Below, piece by piece: positions 11,719-23,375 of a DNA stretch of 64,000 nt. This DNA is from Mermis nigrescens. Lineage: Eukaryota > Nematoda > Enoplea > Mermithida > Mermithidae. The stretch's first letter is position 1. Each line of letters begins with the position of its first letter. Where the stretch lies: NCBI GenBank assembly GCA_036768485.1, contig JAVLUZ010000769.1, forward strand, positions 1 through 64,000, given 5' to 3'. Made by a program: the position numbers and the translations under genes. The notes under the pieces are model-generated. The model saw only the letters and a list, made by a program, of their open reading frames with translations, did not search any database and had not been told where the DNA came from.

Positions 11719-11939
11719 AAAGGCATTTTATGCCTCCTAGATAGAACGCCCCAATTTCATTCTCATGATTCCTGGTTAAAGCGAGCGAACTTTGTCCGTA
11801 TATTGAGCAGGCGATTGATAATCAGCAATCCAAAAAGCGTGGAGACGGCGTAATAAGACCGAATATCTGGTCAACTGGCGAGGGGACCCATCAAAATTTG
11901 ACTCATGGGTTTCCACGGTAGTCAAACTTTTTGTTTTTT

Positions 11940-12285
11940 TTAAATTCCCGAATTTCACAGAATAATTTCCAAATTTTACAAAATAATTTTCAAATTTTAC
12001 AAAAAAGTTTTCAAATTTTGCAAAATAATTTCCAAATTTTACAAAAAGTTTCCAAATTTTACAAAATAATTTCCAAATTCTACAAAATAATTTCCAAATT
12101 TTACAAAACACCTATACTTAATCATAAAAAAAGATTCCAAATTTTACAAAATAATTTCCAAATTTAACAAAAAAGTTTCCAAATTTCACAAAAAAGTTTC
12201 CAAATTTTACAAAAAAGTTTCCAAATTTTGCAAAATAATTTCCAAATTTTACAAAAAAGTTTCCAAATTTTACAAAATATGCCTG
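11940..12285 (+). repeat. Iteron-like array, TTTCCAAATTTTACAAAA unit
   Basis: About 17 units of 17-20 bp, TTTCCAAATTTTACAAAAxx, with one island at 12,108-12,140 containing CCTATACTTAATCATAAAAA. The same unit and an island of the form CCTATGCTTAAGCAC occur inside both Polinton-type elements (27.54-28.08, 28.93-29.37, 47.94-48.18, 49.89-50.11 kb). Here no Polinton gene is recognisable beside it, so it may be a Polinton footprint. Confidence 0.75.
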
Positions 12286-12289
12286 ATTT

Positions 12290-12460
12290 TTTCATTAAAC
12301 CCGTACTTCATGTTTTATTGTCTCATAATCTTATTAGGTATTATGCACGTTTTCACTGTTTTCATACAAAAGATCTGCAGTCTACGGTGTGATCCTCTTG
12401 CTTTAGGTTGGGGGAGATCTGTGCAAGACAGTGGACCCTTTGTAACCTTTTTCACAACCT
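12290..12460 (-). repeat. Inverted repeat partner of 10,765-10,945
   Basis: Inverted, diverged copy of the earlier segment ('tgtctcataatcttattagg', 'tattatgcacgtttt', 'ctttaggttgggggagatct', 'gtggaccctttgt'). The short ORFs over it are not conserved between the two copies. Confidence 0.6.
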
Positions 12461-12719
12461 TGTTTTTCTCACTATGGGTTACTAAATGTTGCCTATAGTA
12501 GTCCTGGTGCGCTGTTCTATCGTGTTTGTTGAATCTCTCAAATTTCCAGCTCAGTGAATCAGAAGATACGTGTTGTAGTATTCCTACAGAAACCTTATCC
12601 ACTATATTTTGCGTACGTTATTTTTGACTCATATTCATCTAATTTATTGAATTTCAGCTTTATTTGACTGTTAGTTTGTGAGATATAGAAAATCCCGAAA
12701 GCTACACTATAACTACAGT

Positions 12720-13080
12720 AAGCCAATGTGTAAAGAATAAGTGACTCGCGTATATGCTGTTTCTCAAATTTGAGCTCAATCCGGTCATTGGTTCTTCAGT
12801 TAAGCAAAAGGGTGAACGAATGCTAGTATACTGTAGGTTGCGCGCTAAATTTTTTTACATAGCATACCTAACATATACTTAACAGACTCTGAAATTTTAG
12901 TCCGATCCGGCCATTAGTTGAAAAAAATACGTGTTATTGCATAGCTACAGTAAGCCGGTACACGATTTTCCATATTCATTTTTTGTGGCATGTAGTCTTT
13001 ATATTCTGAACATTTCAGTTCGATTCGACTATTGGTTCATGATTTATAGCGGTTTATGATGTGGTGTAAACTACTCGAAT
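12720..13080 (+). repeat. Satellite S2, diverged units
   Basis: Blocks 'gctagtatactgtaggttgc', 'catagcatacctaacatata', 'gatccggccatt' and 'ttcgattcgactattggttc' match the ~125-bp unit of 9.6-10.1 kb in order. Confidence 0.6.
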
Positions 13081-13860
13081 GTGAAGTGTAAAGTGTTCAA
13101 GTGATACGCAAGTTAGAATATTGTATGCATTTAGTATAGTAAGCGGTGTTCATAGTTATCCCCCGAAAAATAAAATTCTGATAGCTTCCCCCTCCCCCTG
13201 CATTAAATAGGAACTCTTGCTGTGATGTAAAGTATATCTGGTTGACTTGATCCGCACGTCATCCCTTAGATCGCAACACAAAACATATAGCCTATGCTTC
13301 AACACACGACCATGCTAAAGCATTGCCTATGCTTAAGCACTGGCTATACCCCGTGTACTCCAGGGGGACATGCTTAACTACTCAAGCACTCTTATTAATT
13401 CAACAGACTTTGCCTACTGTATGCAGTATCTTTAAGTCTCTAGTCCATGAAAATGCAATGTTTTCCTACACGTATGAAGGTTGCAATAATGAGTATTATA
13501 CCCAACAAACATCCTGGACGGTCATGTAGCAAGCATGTATGCAAATAATACCTATTTCTATGAAAATTGGCTGACTGATAAATTACTTTACAGCCACACT
13601 ACCCAAGTAGGCTACCCTAAATGTTTATTCTTGCGTTCCTATCTTGGACACATGTCTATGTCCTCAAGTTACATCTAATATACCTATGTAATTTATTTAA
13701 TAGGCCACGTCAAAGACCGAATAATTCTTGTCCGTCGTTGTTAGTCCTACATAAATTGATGTACTCAAACCACCCACTTACACTACACGTCTCTATTATG
13801 CTATAGGTGACTGAATAATAAATACATTTGGATAATTTCAAAATTGTTCTAATATTCTCG
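13080..13860. other. Non-coding stretch with 'cctatgcttaagcac' words
   Basis: No gene supported. Between 13,285 and 13,350 the word 'tatgctt(c/a)a' recurs several times, including CCTATGCTTAAGCAC, the island sequence found in the Polinton arrays. Confidence 0.35.
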
Positions 13861-13861
13861 A

Positions 13862-13985
13862 TTTTTCCCAAACTCTGCACACTTTTTTCCAATTTCTGCA
13901 CATTTTTTTCCAAACTCTGCACACTTTTTTCATAAACTCTGCACACTTTTTCCAATCTCAGCACACTTTTTTCAAAACTCTCTTC
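13862..13985 (+). repeat. Short tandem array CTCTGCACACTTTTTTCC
   Basis: About six units of 18-20 bp, (AAA)CTCTGCACACTTTTTTCC. It resembles the TTTACAAAA arrays in unit length and in the CCAAACTCTGCA variant seen near 48,040 and 50,030. Confidence 0.65.
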
Positions 13986-14985
13986 TTAGTCAGAATTTTA
14001 ATTTATCGATATTGCTCGACGATATTCGAATTCTCATGTATCCTGGTCCTTCCAAAAACGTACCTAACGTAAAGAATGCATATTTATCAACACTAGCTAA
14101 TTTAGCGCAGATCCAGATGTGTGTGACAAATATTTAGCTTTAAGATTTAAGCGAAAAATTCAACACTTCTTCGATTTCTTTTCGATGAATATAAGATTTT
14201 CAGCTATTTATGCTACGGGTAAAAATGTTGCATCCTTTCCTCTCGCTTTCAACATAGTATCTTTGCAAATCCCTCTCGTACTCGCATACCTGTGTAAACC
14301 TTCAATAATGAGAATGGATAATTTTGAGCTGTAAAAATGTTTGAAATTCTGATGTCAGCAACGGCTATGCGTTATATCGGTTTTGCGTTATTCAATGTTT
14401 GCCGTTAATTTATTGACAATTAAGATAAATAGTTCACAATTTAAGCAACCTAAAAAATAAATAAGTAACCGCATATCCATTCATGAGACAAATCAGTAGT
14501 CAAATCACCAAATTATACGACAAAAACAATGACAACAGCGGAATGTACGATTTGAGAGGAAAATCAGGGAATGAAAATAATTACAATTGTAATAAACCGC
14601 GGCTCAGTCTTCAGCTAATAAATTTTAGTTAGACATATACGTGATGCTGCGGGTCTTCCAAACTCACACAATTAAAGAAAAAATTTTCTAGAGAAAATAT
14701 GGCTGAATCAAGATAAAATAAGCAAAAATTGAAAATCTACCGCAAAAATGCATAACAATTAGCTAAAACTGTAATTTATATAGCTTTCAAGACATTTTAG
14801 CATTCACATGAGTAATTTGGGGCCATTCTTCTGCTAAAAATCGCAGATCGACCTTCACTCTCGGCTGACCGCTTTGATTTCATTGAATCGGAGTCGACAT
14901 GTTCACAGTAAAATATTGCTAAAAATTACACTTGAACCCATTTAAAAAAAAACCTAATCGATTGGGCACACGACGTCGCGAATCG

Positions 14986-15174
14986 CTAATCAAACTCATT
15001 TCGAGACATTCCGCAACATCTTTTGCTATTTTCACAACGATAGTAAGAATATTTGTTGCTTGAGCCGCAGTCAGAATCAGAATTACAAGTCTGGTCCCAA
15101 CAACCAATAAATCGTTTTGCCACAATGCTGCCATTGGAGAACGTCTCAAGGATTGCTATGCAAACATCAAGCAC
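14986..15174 (-). pseudogene. Small Cys-rich peptide ORF, copy 1 (left arm)
   Basis: A short frame ending at 14,986 carries C-x4-C-x5-DC followed by YYRC-x5-RCC, six cysteines in about 35 residues. An inverted copy with the same cysteines lies at 37,386-37,643. Upstream in this arm the frame is closed by a 2-base length difference relative to the right arm, and no in-frame ATG precedes a hydrophobic leader, so the gene looks broken or lacks an upstream exon. The pattern is that of small secreted disulphide-rich peptides in general. I do not assign a function. Confidence 0.4.
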
Positions 15175-16172
15175 TATTATTGATGCTTTTGAAACAAAAA
15201 AGCTGAGTAAACTTGAAACTCAGTATTACTAAGGGTATAAAAATGAGGGACTATACATGGGCAGCGACTAAATAGTGCGGATCTTGGTGGTTTATAATTT
15301 GGCTAAATTCTAAGAATATACGAAAATTCAATTTAGGGAATCTATCGGTTTTAGGAGTTGTCGAATTTTTGAAGGGTATAACCCATCCTTACGCACGCCA
15401 ACGTGTGGAGAGGACTAATAAATGGTCGAGTGTGCATGTAAAAGTACCAATGATATGCTTTAAAATTAGGTTTGCTCTTAGAAATGCAAAAAAACGAAGC
15501 ATATTGTGCAGCCTGCAGAAAGAAGCTGTGTACGTACATCTCAATCGTAAAAATAAATAGAAGGAATAGGAAGTGCGGTTTATTCAAAAAGATTAAAAAA
15601 TATGCTGCAGGTGTTTTTTTCTTTATCTTTTAACTCAATACCGAGCTTGTAATGAACGTGTAAGGTCTTGGCGTAAAGTTATATAATACAGCAAGTTTGG
15701 ACGCTTTTTTCCAATGATCGTAGACAAGTCAGTGTGATTGGCTCGCATAGTTTAATGACATAGATTTGAAGCGGACGAAATACTTCAGATGGTACTTTTT
15801 TAAATTTTCCATCAATTCTTGTGTGGGACTGCAAAGAGTATAAAAATTTGCGGGTGTGAAACAGATTTTCGAAATGTTTTTGTCTTCCTTATGTCTGCCA
15901 ACAGATTCGATTATCAGTCCTAAGATTTTTTAGATTGGAATGCACTATGACTTAAGGGCTACTTTCTACTTACCTACTTTTTTTACACATAATACGGAGT
16001 GAGATCCAGTGGTTTAAACTTTACAATTCAGCAGATGGTGTAAAGGACAGATTTAATATCAGATGTCTCCGCCAGCTTCCCCATTTTTAAATAGGGACGA
16101 GTTAAATAAAATAAAAATAAAGTTCGTTTTAATAGCTACACGAAAAAAAGGTTTTAATAGCTACGCCTTTAA

Positions 16173-17837
16173 CCTTTTAGAGTCCGCTCTATGATGCAGA
16201 TGAGTTACAGCAATGCAATCTTAATATGTTTCAAATCTGTGAAATGTAAGACTGTATGCAAAAAACCAGAACAAAAGCTCCCCTCTCTATCATGTTGTTC
16301 ATATGTTCCCATTTGGGAACGTTGGCTTCTTGGGGAACATTTTTGCCAAATTTCATGTTCTGTTATGTTTTGCAAAACATATATAAGATTCAAGCGATCT
16401 GCTACAAACATTGATTACACAAGTAATCTAAACTGTCAAATTGTAAAATAGAGAGCCTACAAGGGTGTGGTTTTGAGTTTTTGAAACCTTATGGGAACCA
16501 TAAACCTCAGAAAACCAAGAAACTTTCAGTAGACACCGTATCTTTACATTTGTATTCTGTTAGATTTGCTTGCTTTCTACATTACATTAAATAATGTCTA
16601 GCTAAGATGAGTAAAACACTATTATTGAGCTATAATCTGTATTTTCGTTTTCTCTGGATTTTTCAAAATTTATTGGTTTTCTAATTTCTACGCTGTTGAA
16701 ATAATGCCCGTGATCTCAGAGGTATTTACACTGCACCAACGTATTTCGGTATACTAAAAATTAGAAACCATGAATCATTATTTGGGAAATAACAGGAAGT
16801 CAGGGTGTAATATAGTCAATTTGGCAATTTCATTCAATTTTCAATAAGTAAAATTTTACAGTGAATATAAGTAAGTCATCATACGTTTACTCATTCGGAC
16901 ATTTACCTATCCGCAGTTGTTATCAATAGTCCGATAAACTTACACTCAAAATTTAGTCAAGTTGCTAGCATGCTTCTGAGCTATTAAAAAATGTTAGAAA
17001 TCAGTAGTTATATAAAGTTTGATAATGTACAGTGCAAGTTCTACAGATCAAAAACACGTGATATTGTGAATGAATTCAAGAAAATTTGTCTCTAAGCCTC
17101 TAAAGATTCATGGCTCTGTAAGTTATAGTAAAAAAATAAAGCAAAGTAAGGTAGAGCAGGTAATTTCTGCAAAAGTACCAAAAATTATTTACAGAAACAC
17201 TTGAATTTTTGCCTAAAAACTACTAGAAATCAAGAGCTACATTGTTGTGTAATTGTAACACATAGAATCAAGTAAAGAATCCCATAAACCTGCATTTAAT
17301 ATTTTGAATATGTGCATTGGAGTCATACCAGAATGCTTGTGGAGCTCTAGAAAATTGAAGGAATGCATGAGAGGTCACTAAAGAGCATAGCCGAGGTTAC
17401 ATATTCTGCCCCATAGATTTTGTTCTCTTTCCAGGAATTAAATATTTTTGCACTCCTAGGAGCCAACGTTCCCAAACGGGAACATCAATATAAATTTAAC
17501 CACAACTTTCGATGAACAACTAAATAAGAATAAATAACATACCAAAATGATCAGAAAACCTCTGCAAACATGACTGCATGACATTTGGCTCAAAAATTTT
17601 GTATGTCGATTGACAATATGCAAATTTCTAAACATGACAAACTTACGCTATTTTTGTCTAACTCAAGACAGTATAGCATAGCACATACTCATAATTAAGT
17701 TTTGAAATTGCTCTAACAGGATAGGCAAACATCTTGTTTCTCATCTAAAACAAGTCTTATTTAAATAAGATGAGTAGTTGTTTTGCAACAAAATTTTGAA
17801 AATATGTTCCCGATTGGGAACGTTGGCCGCTAAAAGG
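16173..17837. mobile_element. TTAA-flanked 1.67-kb piggyBac-like non-autonomous element
   Basis: Flanked by TTAA at 16,169-16,172 and 17,838-17,841. The ends are inverted: CCTTTTAG at the left, CTAAAAGG at the right. TTAA target plus a CCYTTT-type end is characteristic of the piggyBac superfamily. The right arm of the giant inverted duplication (36,450-36,500) lacks the insertion. No transposase ORF is present. Inside are three GTTCCC-x4-GGGAAC palindromes (16,306-16,321; 17,468-17,483; 17,806-17,821), each next to GTTGGC or its complement. Confidence 0.65.
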
Positions 17838-18429
17838 TTAAAAAAGGCAATATTGGCTTACTTCTGGAGATAAAAACATCGAAGTCAGGGGTATAAAATG
17901 TGGCTGAAAAAATATTTCTATCCATTTTTTGATTGGTCAATATGGAAAAATAGCGGAATAAAAGTTCTTCTTACACAGACGTTATACGACAGGGCTCAAC
18001 TCTGGCCTAACCTAAATTGCTCTTTTTTCAGATTTTTAAAGCTTAATATATTTTTGATTGCGGAAAAATACGTCTTTCTCTTTCCGTTGGCCATTTTCTC
18101 CGGCTAGAAGCCTGGACGAGTCAAATGGGATAAAAATAAAGCACGTCCTACGAAGTAAATGTCAGAGCGAATTGTGTTTATGTGCATCAATATTCAGCCA
18201 GAGTCTGGAAATTGTAAAATCAAAAATCAGGGGTATAAATCATGCTTCTGTCTTGTTTTTCTCTGCCAACTTCTCCGAATAGGAGTCCGGAGATGATCTC
18301 GAGTCTAAAGCCGTTCCAGGGATTAAATGTGATAAGACAATTGGGGCATTTGTTTATTTTCGACAGTGGTGTGAAGTGGTTTTCATCTAACATTCATTTG
18401 CTTTAAAACGTTGCAGTGAGTTAATTTTT

Positions 18430-18990
18430 TCATAAATGTTGATTGCATTTACATTGATACGAATCTGAGTAAAGTCTTCTTTACACTCTGTGTATATGTA
18501 AAGTTTACAGTGAAAATTAACTTCAGTTCTGGAGCGTTGCGGAAGCTTAATTTTTTAAAGAATGGTCTATGTAACGTGAGAATTACGAATCTGATTGTTA
18601 GTATCCTCTGTACCCAGTGGTTGTTCAAAGTTTACACTATTCACTTATTGTTGAGATCTAAAGTTTTTCCAGACTATTGCAAAGTTTACTTCCAGACTTT
18701 TGCAAAATGTGATTTTTCTAAAAATTATAATCGTAAGTTAAGGATTGCAAATCTGACTACATCTTTTCATTACACTCAGTAGTTGTTTGAAGTTTACAGT
18801 AAAAATTAACTTTAGTTTAACAGCGTAGCAAAAGCTTAAGTTTTTCTTCAAAATGTATATTGTAACGTCATCACGAATCTGACTGTCATATTTCTTTTTA
18901 TTTAGCATTTGTGTGGATTGTGCATACAAGATTAGGCTTTTAGTTCCAGTGCGTTGCAGTTTTCTAAAAATGTTCCCCTAACGTCAGAAT
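18430..18990 (+). repeat. Satellite S1, about four ~125-130-bp units (left arm)
   Basis: Units repeat blocks such as 'gttgcagtgagttaattttt', 'acgaatctgactgt', 'cactcagtagttgt(t)tgaagtttacag'. The same array appears inverted at 35,640-36,120, as expected for the duplicated arms. Confidence 0.7.
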
Positions 18991-19194
18991 TTTGTACACT
19001 CAGGGGTTGTATATACTTCAGACTGAAAACATTTGATCTGTCAAATTATGGTAGGGTTGTCTTGTTTGAGAAATATATCTAATGCTGATGTTGAGAACAA
19101 TCTTGTTTTCGACATTCGTGGAGTTCTATCATTTGTGGCATGTTACCGTCTACAATAACTGACTGATTTACTTAAAATTAAAAGTAGGGTACTA

Positions 19195-19810
19195 GCAAAG
19201 AAAAATGCGCCGATGGAACAAAAAAGACGAATATACTTTAAATTATACATCATTAAGGACATAAAAGGAGGGGAGGGGACTAGGGAAAAGTTACCAATGT
19301 ATGCATGTGAAAGTGCTAGAACCTACTTTAAATTGAAAAGGCTTACAATCGAAATATATTCTGCGGGTTCTGAAAAAAGCTTGTCTTCACAGAAAATTGT
19401 TCACAGGCTCAGAAAATATTACGAGGAAGCTGTAATGTGTTTTGATAAGTGATTTAATTTGACCGTGAATAATTTCATAAATGAATTATGACGAGCATAT
19501 CATTTTGTCAATTACTACCTCATAGCATTTCGTTCCATGCTAGCGTAAAAATGCACTTTAAGTGGGGTTTTGATTAGTGAAAGCTTTTTCTAAGAATAAG
19601 CCATTGATGTTTTGTATTTTTAACATGGATTTGCAACTCCTTTCTACTGGCCGCAGAATATACTTCGATTTTTTTCACCTTTTTTTACCAAAAGTTTAAT
19701 TTTTAGTGGATTCTTACAACTTTAAGTGGCATAAATAGGTAACTTTCTCTTGTCCCCTTCTTTTATAGTCCTTGATGATGCGTAATATCGAGTATATTCG
19801 TCCTTTTTTG
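19195..19810. repeat. Internal inverted repeat present only in the left arm
   Basis: 'gacgaatatactttaaatta' with 'aaggacataaaaggaggggag' (19,225-19,280) is found inverted as 'cttcttttatagtccttgatg' with 'gagtatattcgtcc' (19,750-19,803). The right arm has a single copy (25,440-25,505), so this ~0.55-kb segment is extra here. An 80-aa ORF (19,213-19,452) falls in it; I do not recognise it. Confidence 0.5.
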
Positions 19811-21989
19811 TTAAATCAGAGCATTTTTATTGGTAGTTTATACACATATTTTACCGAGAGTGCAGAAATGCATTTAAAATTAGTATACATTTATCATAAA
19901 CAATTAAATCTTTGCTGTTTTTAAGTCTTACTTGATTTGTTACTAATGTGCCTTAAAGCGTTGAATAATCATGCGAATTTACCTTGTTCCAGTGCAGTTA
20001 AGTTTGATTCAAGCAAATTTCGTGCTTGCACAATCATGGCACTGATGAGCAGTAGGTATACTACTGACATATTACGCTTCATTCAATAATAAACCAAATA
20101 ATTTTTACTATAAATCTGCAGCTGAAGAGCTGAAACAATAAATTCAGAATTACTGGATATAAAAACTAGTACAAATATTTTAAAATAGCGAAACAACCAT
20201 ATTAATCTACAGTACGTGGCCAATTTAAACTCATTTCCAGGAATTTATGATTTTCGTTCATTTCCGCCTTCCTATTTGCTTTATTTTCCCAAAAATTTCA
20301 ATTAAAATTTCATTTTGGAGATCTAGACCCGATGTGCTGCCTAATTTGGACACTTAATATACAGTAGCACCGGTCTAAGGGGTCTGGCAGGTCTGGCAGA
20401 TTCAGTCATGTAGCTATTTTGGGCTAAAATTGACCGAAAAGATTAATATAAATGATAAAAAAGCGTAATACTATGTTAATACACTTTCTCAGGTCAATTT
20501 CAAGCTCTTTTATGAAAAAATATTTTACTTTGATTCATTTTTGGCCTTCAATAACTATATTTTCCCCGAAATCTTTGCTTTACTATTGTGCGGATTTTTA
20601 CTCCTTGGACCCTCATCATAACATGTCTGGCCAATTGACCATAAGAATTTGGCAGCGGGCTTTCTCAAAAAATAAGCAACGGAATGGGCTTTTTAAAGCA
20701 ATAATTCGGTTTGTATAAGCCATCCAACTGTTTTAGAGCTTAATTTCGAGTAAAATGTAGTGAGATTAAAAACGATTCTCGAAAGGAAACGTAAGAAAAA
20801 TTGCTGAATTAAGCCTCAAAGGAAAATCGTTAAGGTCCTTAAACATAACCACCGGAATTCAAAAATGAATAAAAGTGATAAACGGCTGCCATTGGGTTAG
20901 GTAGTTGGATAACTGGAGACGCTTTTAGCTCATCTCAAGCTAATTTATAACTCAATCCGACAAAAATACGAATAAGATTTTTACTGAGCTACGATGTAAA
21001 ACTGTGATTCAAGATTTTTTTCTCGTTCAATGCTTTCAATTCATGTACAGGAAATAAATAGTCTCGCACTGGGAAAGTTTGTTTGGTCAGCTAAAAAAAT
21101 TATATATCTTCTATACTCGCTTTAAAAATGTGAAGGCTCTATGATTGTTTATACAGCACTAACGGCAGCTAGCACGACGCAATTTAGTGAAATGGGTAAA
21201 AGCTGTAAACATATCAATTTTTCGAAATAAACGTTCAAACTTTTTCGAAAGAAAATAAGAAACCAAGGATACGAAACTTTTGCCCCATATCAACGTTTAC
21301 ATAATCTGGGGAAGAGGGTTTAACTATCAGAAAAGATGTTTTTCTCACTCTGCATAAATTTGTTCCAGCATTTGCTTTTGACTTTTTTCGACGCGTAGTT
21401 TTTGACGCGTATTTAACGTTTTAGGCTAAGAGAGGCACATTACAAAAATGTATTGGTATCACACCCCCATCTTCTAAGAATTCTTATGGTGTGTGTCTGT
21501 ACATCACATAGCATATTACTAGAACTGCAACAATAAATAGGCAGTGATCCTAAGGAGAAGAACTTCTGAAAAATGAAAAATATGTACTCGCGGCTGCTGC
21601 CCGGAGAAAATGTATTGCATTTTAATACATGGAATTCTTTATTATCTTTTGTACGAGTACATGGAATATTCACATTTGTCAGAGATTTACGCCTGATAAA
21701 CTTTGGCTAAATCATGCCGGTAAACTGATCCGTGCTGTCTTTTTTGGCAATTTTTTTGGCTAGTGGCATTTTGAGAAATATCCTATGTTTTCTTTCTTAT
21801 GCCATTATCATCTGAGTTATTATTTCAAATATTTTTATCCAGTTTTAGTGGATTTTTTGATTAATTATACATTTATTGATGCGATCAGAGAGCTTATTAT
21901 CTTAATGCATTTATCAGAAAATCAAACGAAACGCTTTGAGCATGGGATTAGGGAGTACAGGCTACGATCACATATAGGTGTGGGCAATT

Positions 21990-23375
21990 AAGGGATAGAG
22001 TTCAGTCAGATACCTATGCCCTGAATCCAAACCTCCTGAAAATCCGACAATTTTATTAATAATTTTTTTGATATTTCGTGACCTTTGCCCTAGCAAACCC
22101 CAAATTCATTAGTTGTCCATGTACGCTCGCAATCAAAACTATCAAATAAAAAATTCAGAGGAAATTTTTTTATAGTATGAGTGACTGATTCTGATATGTC
22201 TACGGTATGCACGTTTAAAAAAAATGTTATATCCTGAGGAAGTATACCATTGCATTGTATTGAAGCAAATAAATTTGTACACTCATGCTTGCATTGTATA
22301 TTATCGAATCCAATGATAATGTGCAAGCCTCAGTTATTCTAAATTACATTTTTTGGCTCAAAAATGATAGGTAGATGGACACAAGTCAGAATATGTATTT
22401 TTTGACGTTTTCGGAAATCGAATCGGACGGCGTATGGTTAAAAAATGGCTATCCTCCAAAAAAATAGGTATTGTGAGTAAAGGAAGGGTTGGCTGTTTCT
22501 CCGGAAGCCGAAATCTTATGATGAAGCAGTCTAATCTTGGAGTCGAAACAAAACCGCTAAATCCTTCCAAAACACATTTAGTCGTGCATGACCAAACAAG
22601 CACGTGGGGAAAAGTTTGGAGCACACAATGACATTAGGGTGTTTTAGAGGGAGGGTTTACACACTCCGCAAAAGTAAAAAAACCCGCAGATTACTATTAA
22701 CCCATAGAATTCTGTTTTTAGTAACACTTTTGGTGATTTTTGGCGCATTCACCTAACCAGACAACCTTACTAGAATTTGCTGCCTTTGTATGGTTTGGAA
22801 TCTAGATAGACCCTAGAATAAAAAACTGTAACATTGTTCTGAAAAATGAGGCACGACACATGTGAAAACTAAATGGAAATAAAGCATTTCTTGCAAAAAT
22901 GCTTGAAAATGATCAGAAAATGTGGATTAATGTAGTTTTAAGCTATTTAAACATTTATATAACTTTTTAGGTCATTTTGACTCGTAAACTGAATAGCTGC
23001 ACTTCCTTCCCAAACCATCTTGTCTGTCAATCTATGGTTGTTTGTGACCATAGATGGGCAGCAACTAAATTCCAGAAAGCTAGGAAGGGGGGTTAAAATC
23101 AGCAAAAATCCTAAAAAACATGACTAGTTCAATTCTGGGGTTATCGATTTTAGGGATGTTTTTCAGACTCTGCGCAAAGTAAAGCTACCATTTCCAACAG
23201 CCTCGCCCCATGCCCATGTGTGGTTGTGACCATAGGTGGGCGGCACCAAAGTTCTGGGGGGTACAAGATTTTTTCAAAGGTCACAAAATGGCCCAAAAAA
23301 TCGTCGTATAGCGAATCAGCACCATTATTTAACGTTTTTCATGTCAAAAAATTTCGGCCCGCAGCAGGGCTCTGC
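21990..23375. other. Spacer between the arms of the giant inverted duplication
   Basis: Non-palindromic ~1.4 kb with no supportable gene. It includes a family-A-like MITE (about 23,045-23,225, from 'ccatagatgggcagcaac' to 'ccatgcccatgtgtgg') followed directly by a truncated second one starting 'cataggtgggcggcaccaaa'. Confidence 0.55.

Larger units (their letters stand above)
10378..11803. mobile_element. ~1.43-kb element with ~100-bp terminal inverted repeats
   Basis: The left end, starting at GACAAAGTTCGCTCG, is repeated inverted at the right end (CGAGCGAACTTTGTC). The match runs for about 100 bp through 'ggaatcatgagaatgaaatt', 'cataaaatgcct' and 'gatcaacgaaatttcg'. I see no clear target-site duplication. 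It contains a MITE (10,585-10,748) and a broken ORF (11,323-11,718) that may be cargo or the remnant of its own gene. Superfamily not assigned. Confidence 0.6.
13968..21990 (+). repeat. Left arm of giant inverted duplication
   Basis: From the outer edge ('tcttcttagtcagaatttt') to about 21,990 ('tataggtgtgggcaatt'), this sequence reappears inverted at 23,375-38,670. Example pairs: 'cgatattcgaattctcatg' at 14,022 with 38,590; the Cys-rich ORF at 15.0 kb with 37.6 kb; satellite S1 at 18.5 kb with 35.9 kb; 'gctcatcagtgccatgattg' (25,262) with its reverse complement at about 20,030. This arm alone carries a 1,665-bp TTAA-flanked insertion and an extra ~0.55 kb near 19.2-19.8 kb. Confidence 0.8.

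Noticed and set aside
11776..12167. ORFs reading repeated KIWKLF / FQILQNN on both strands
   Set aside because: These are translations of the TTTCCAAATTTTACAAAA array; open frames come from the repeat composition.
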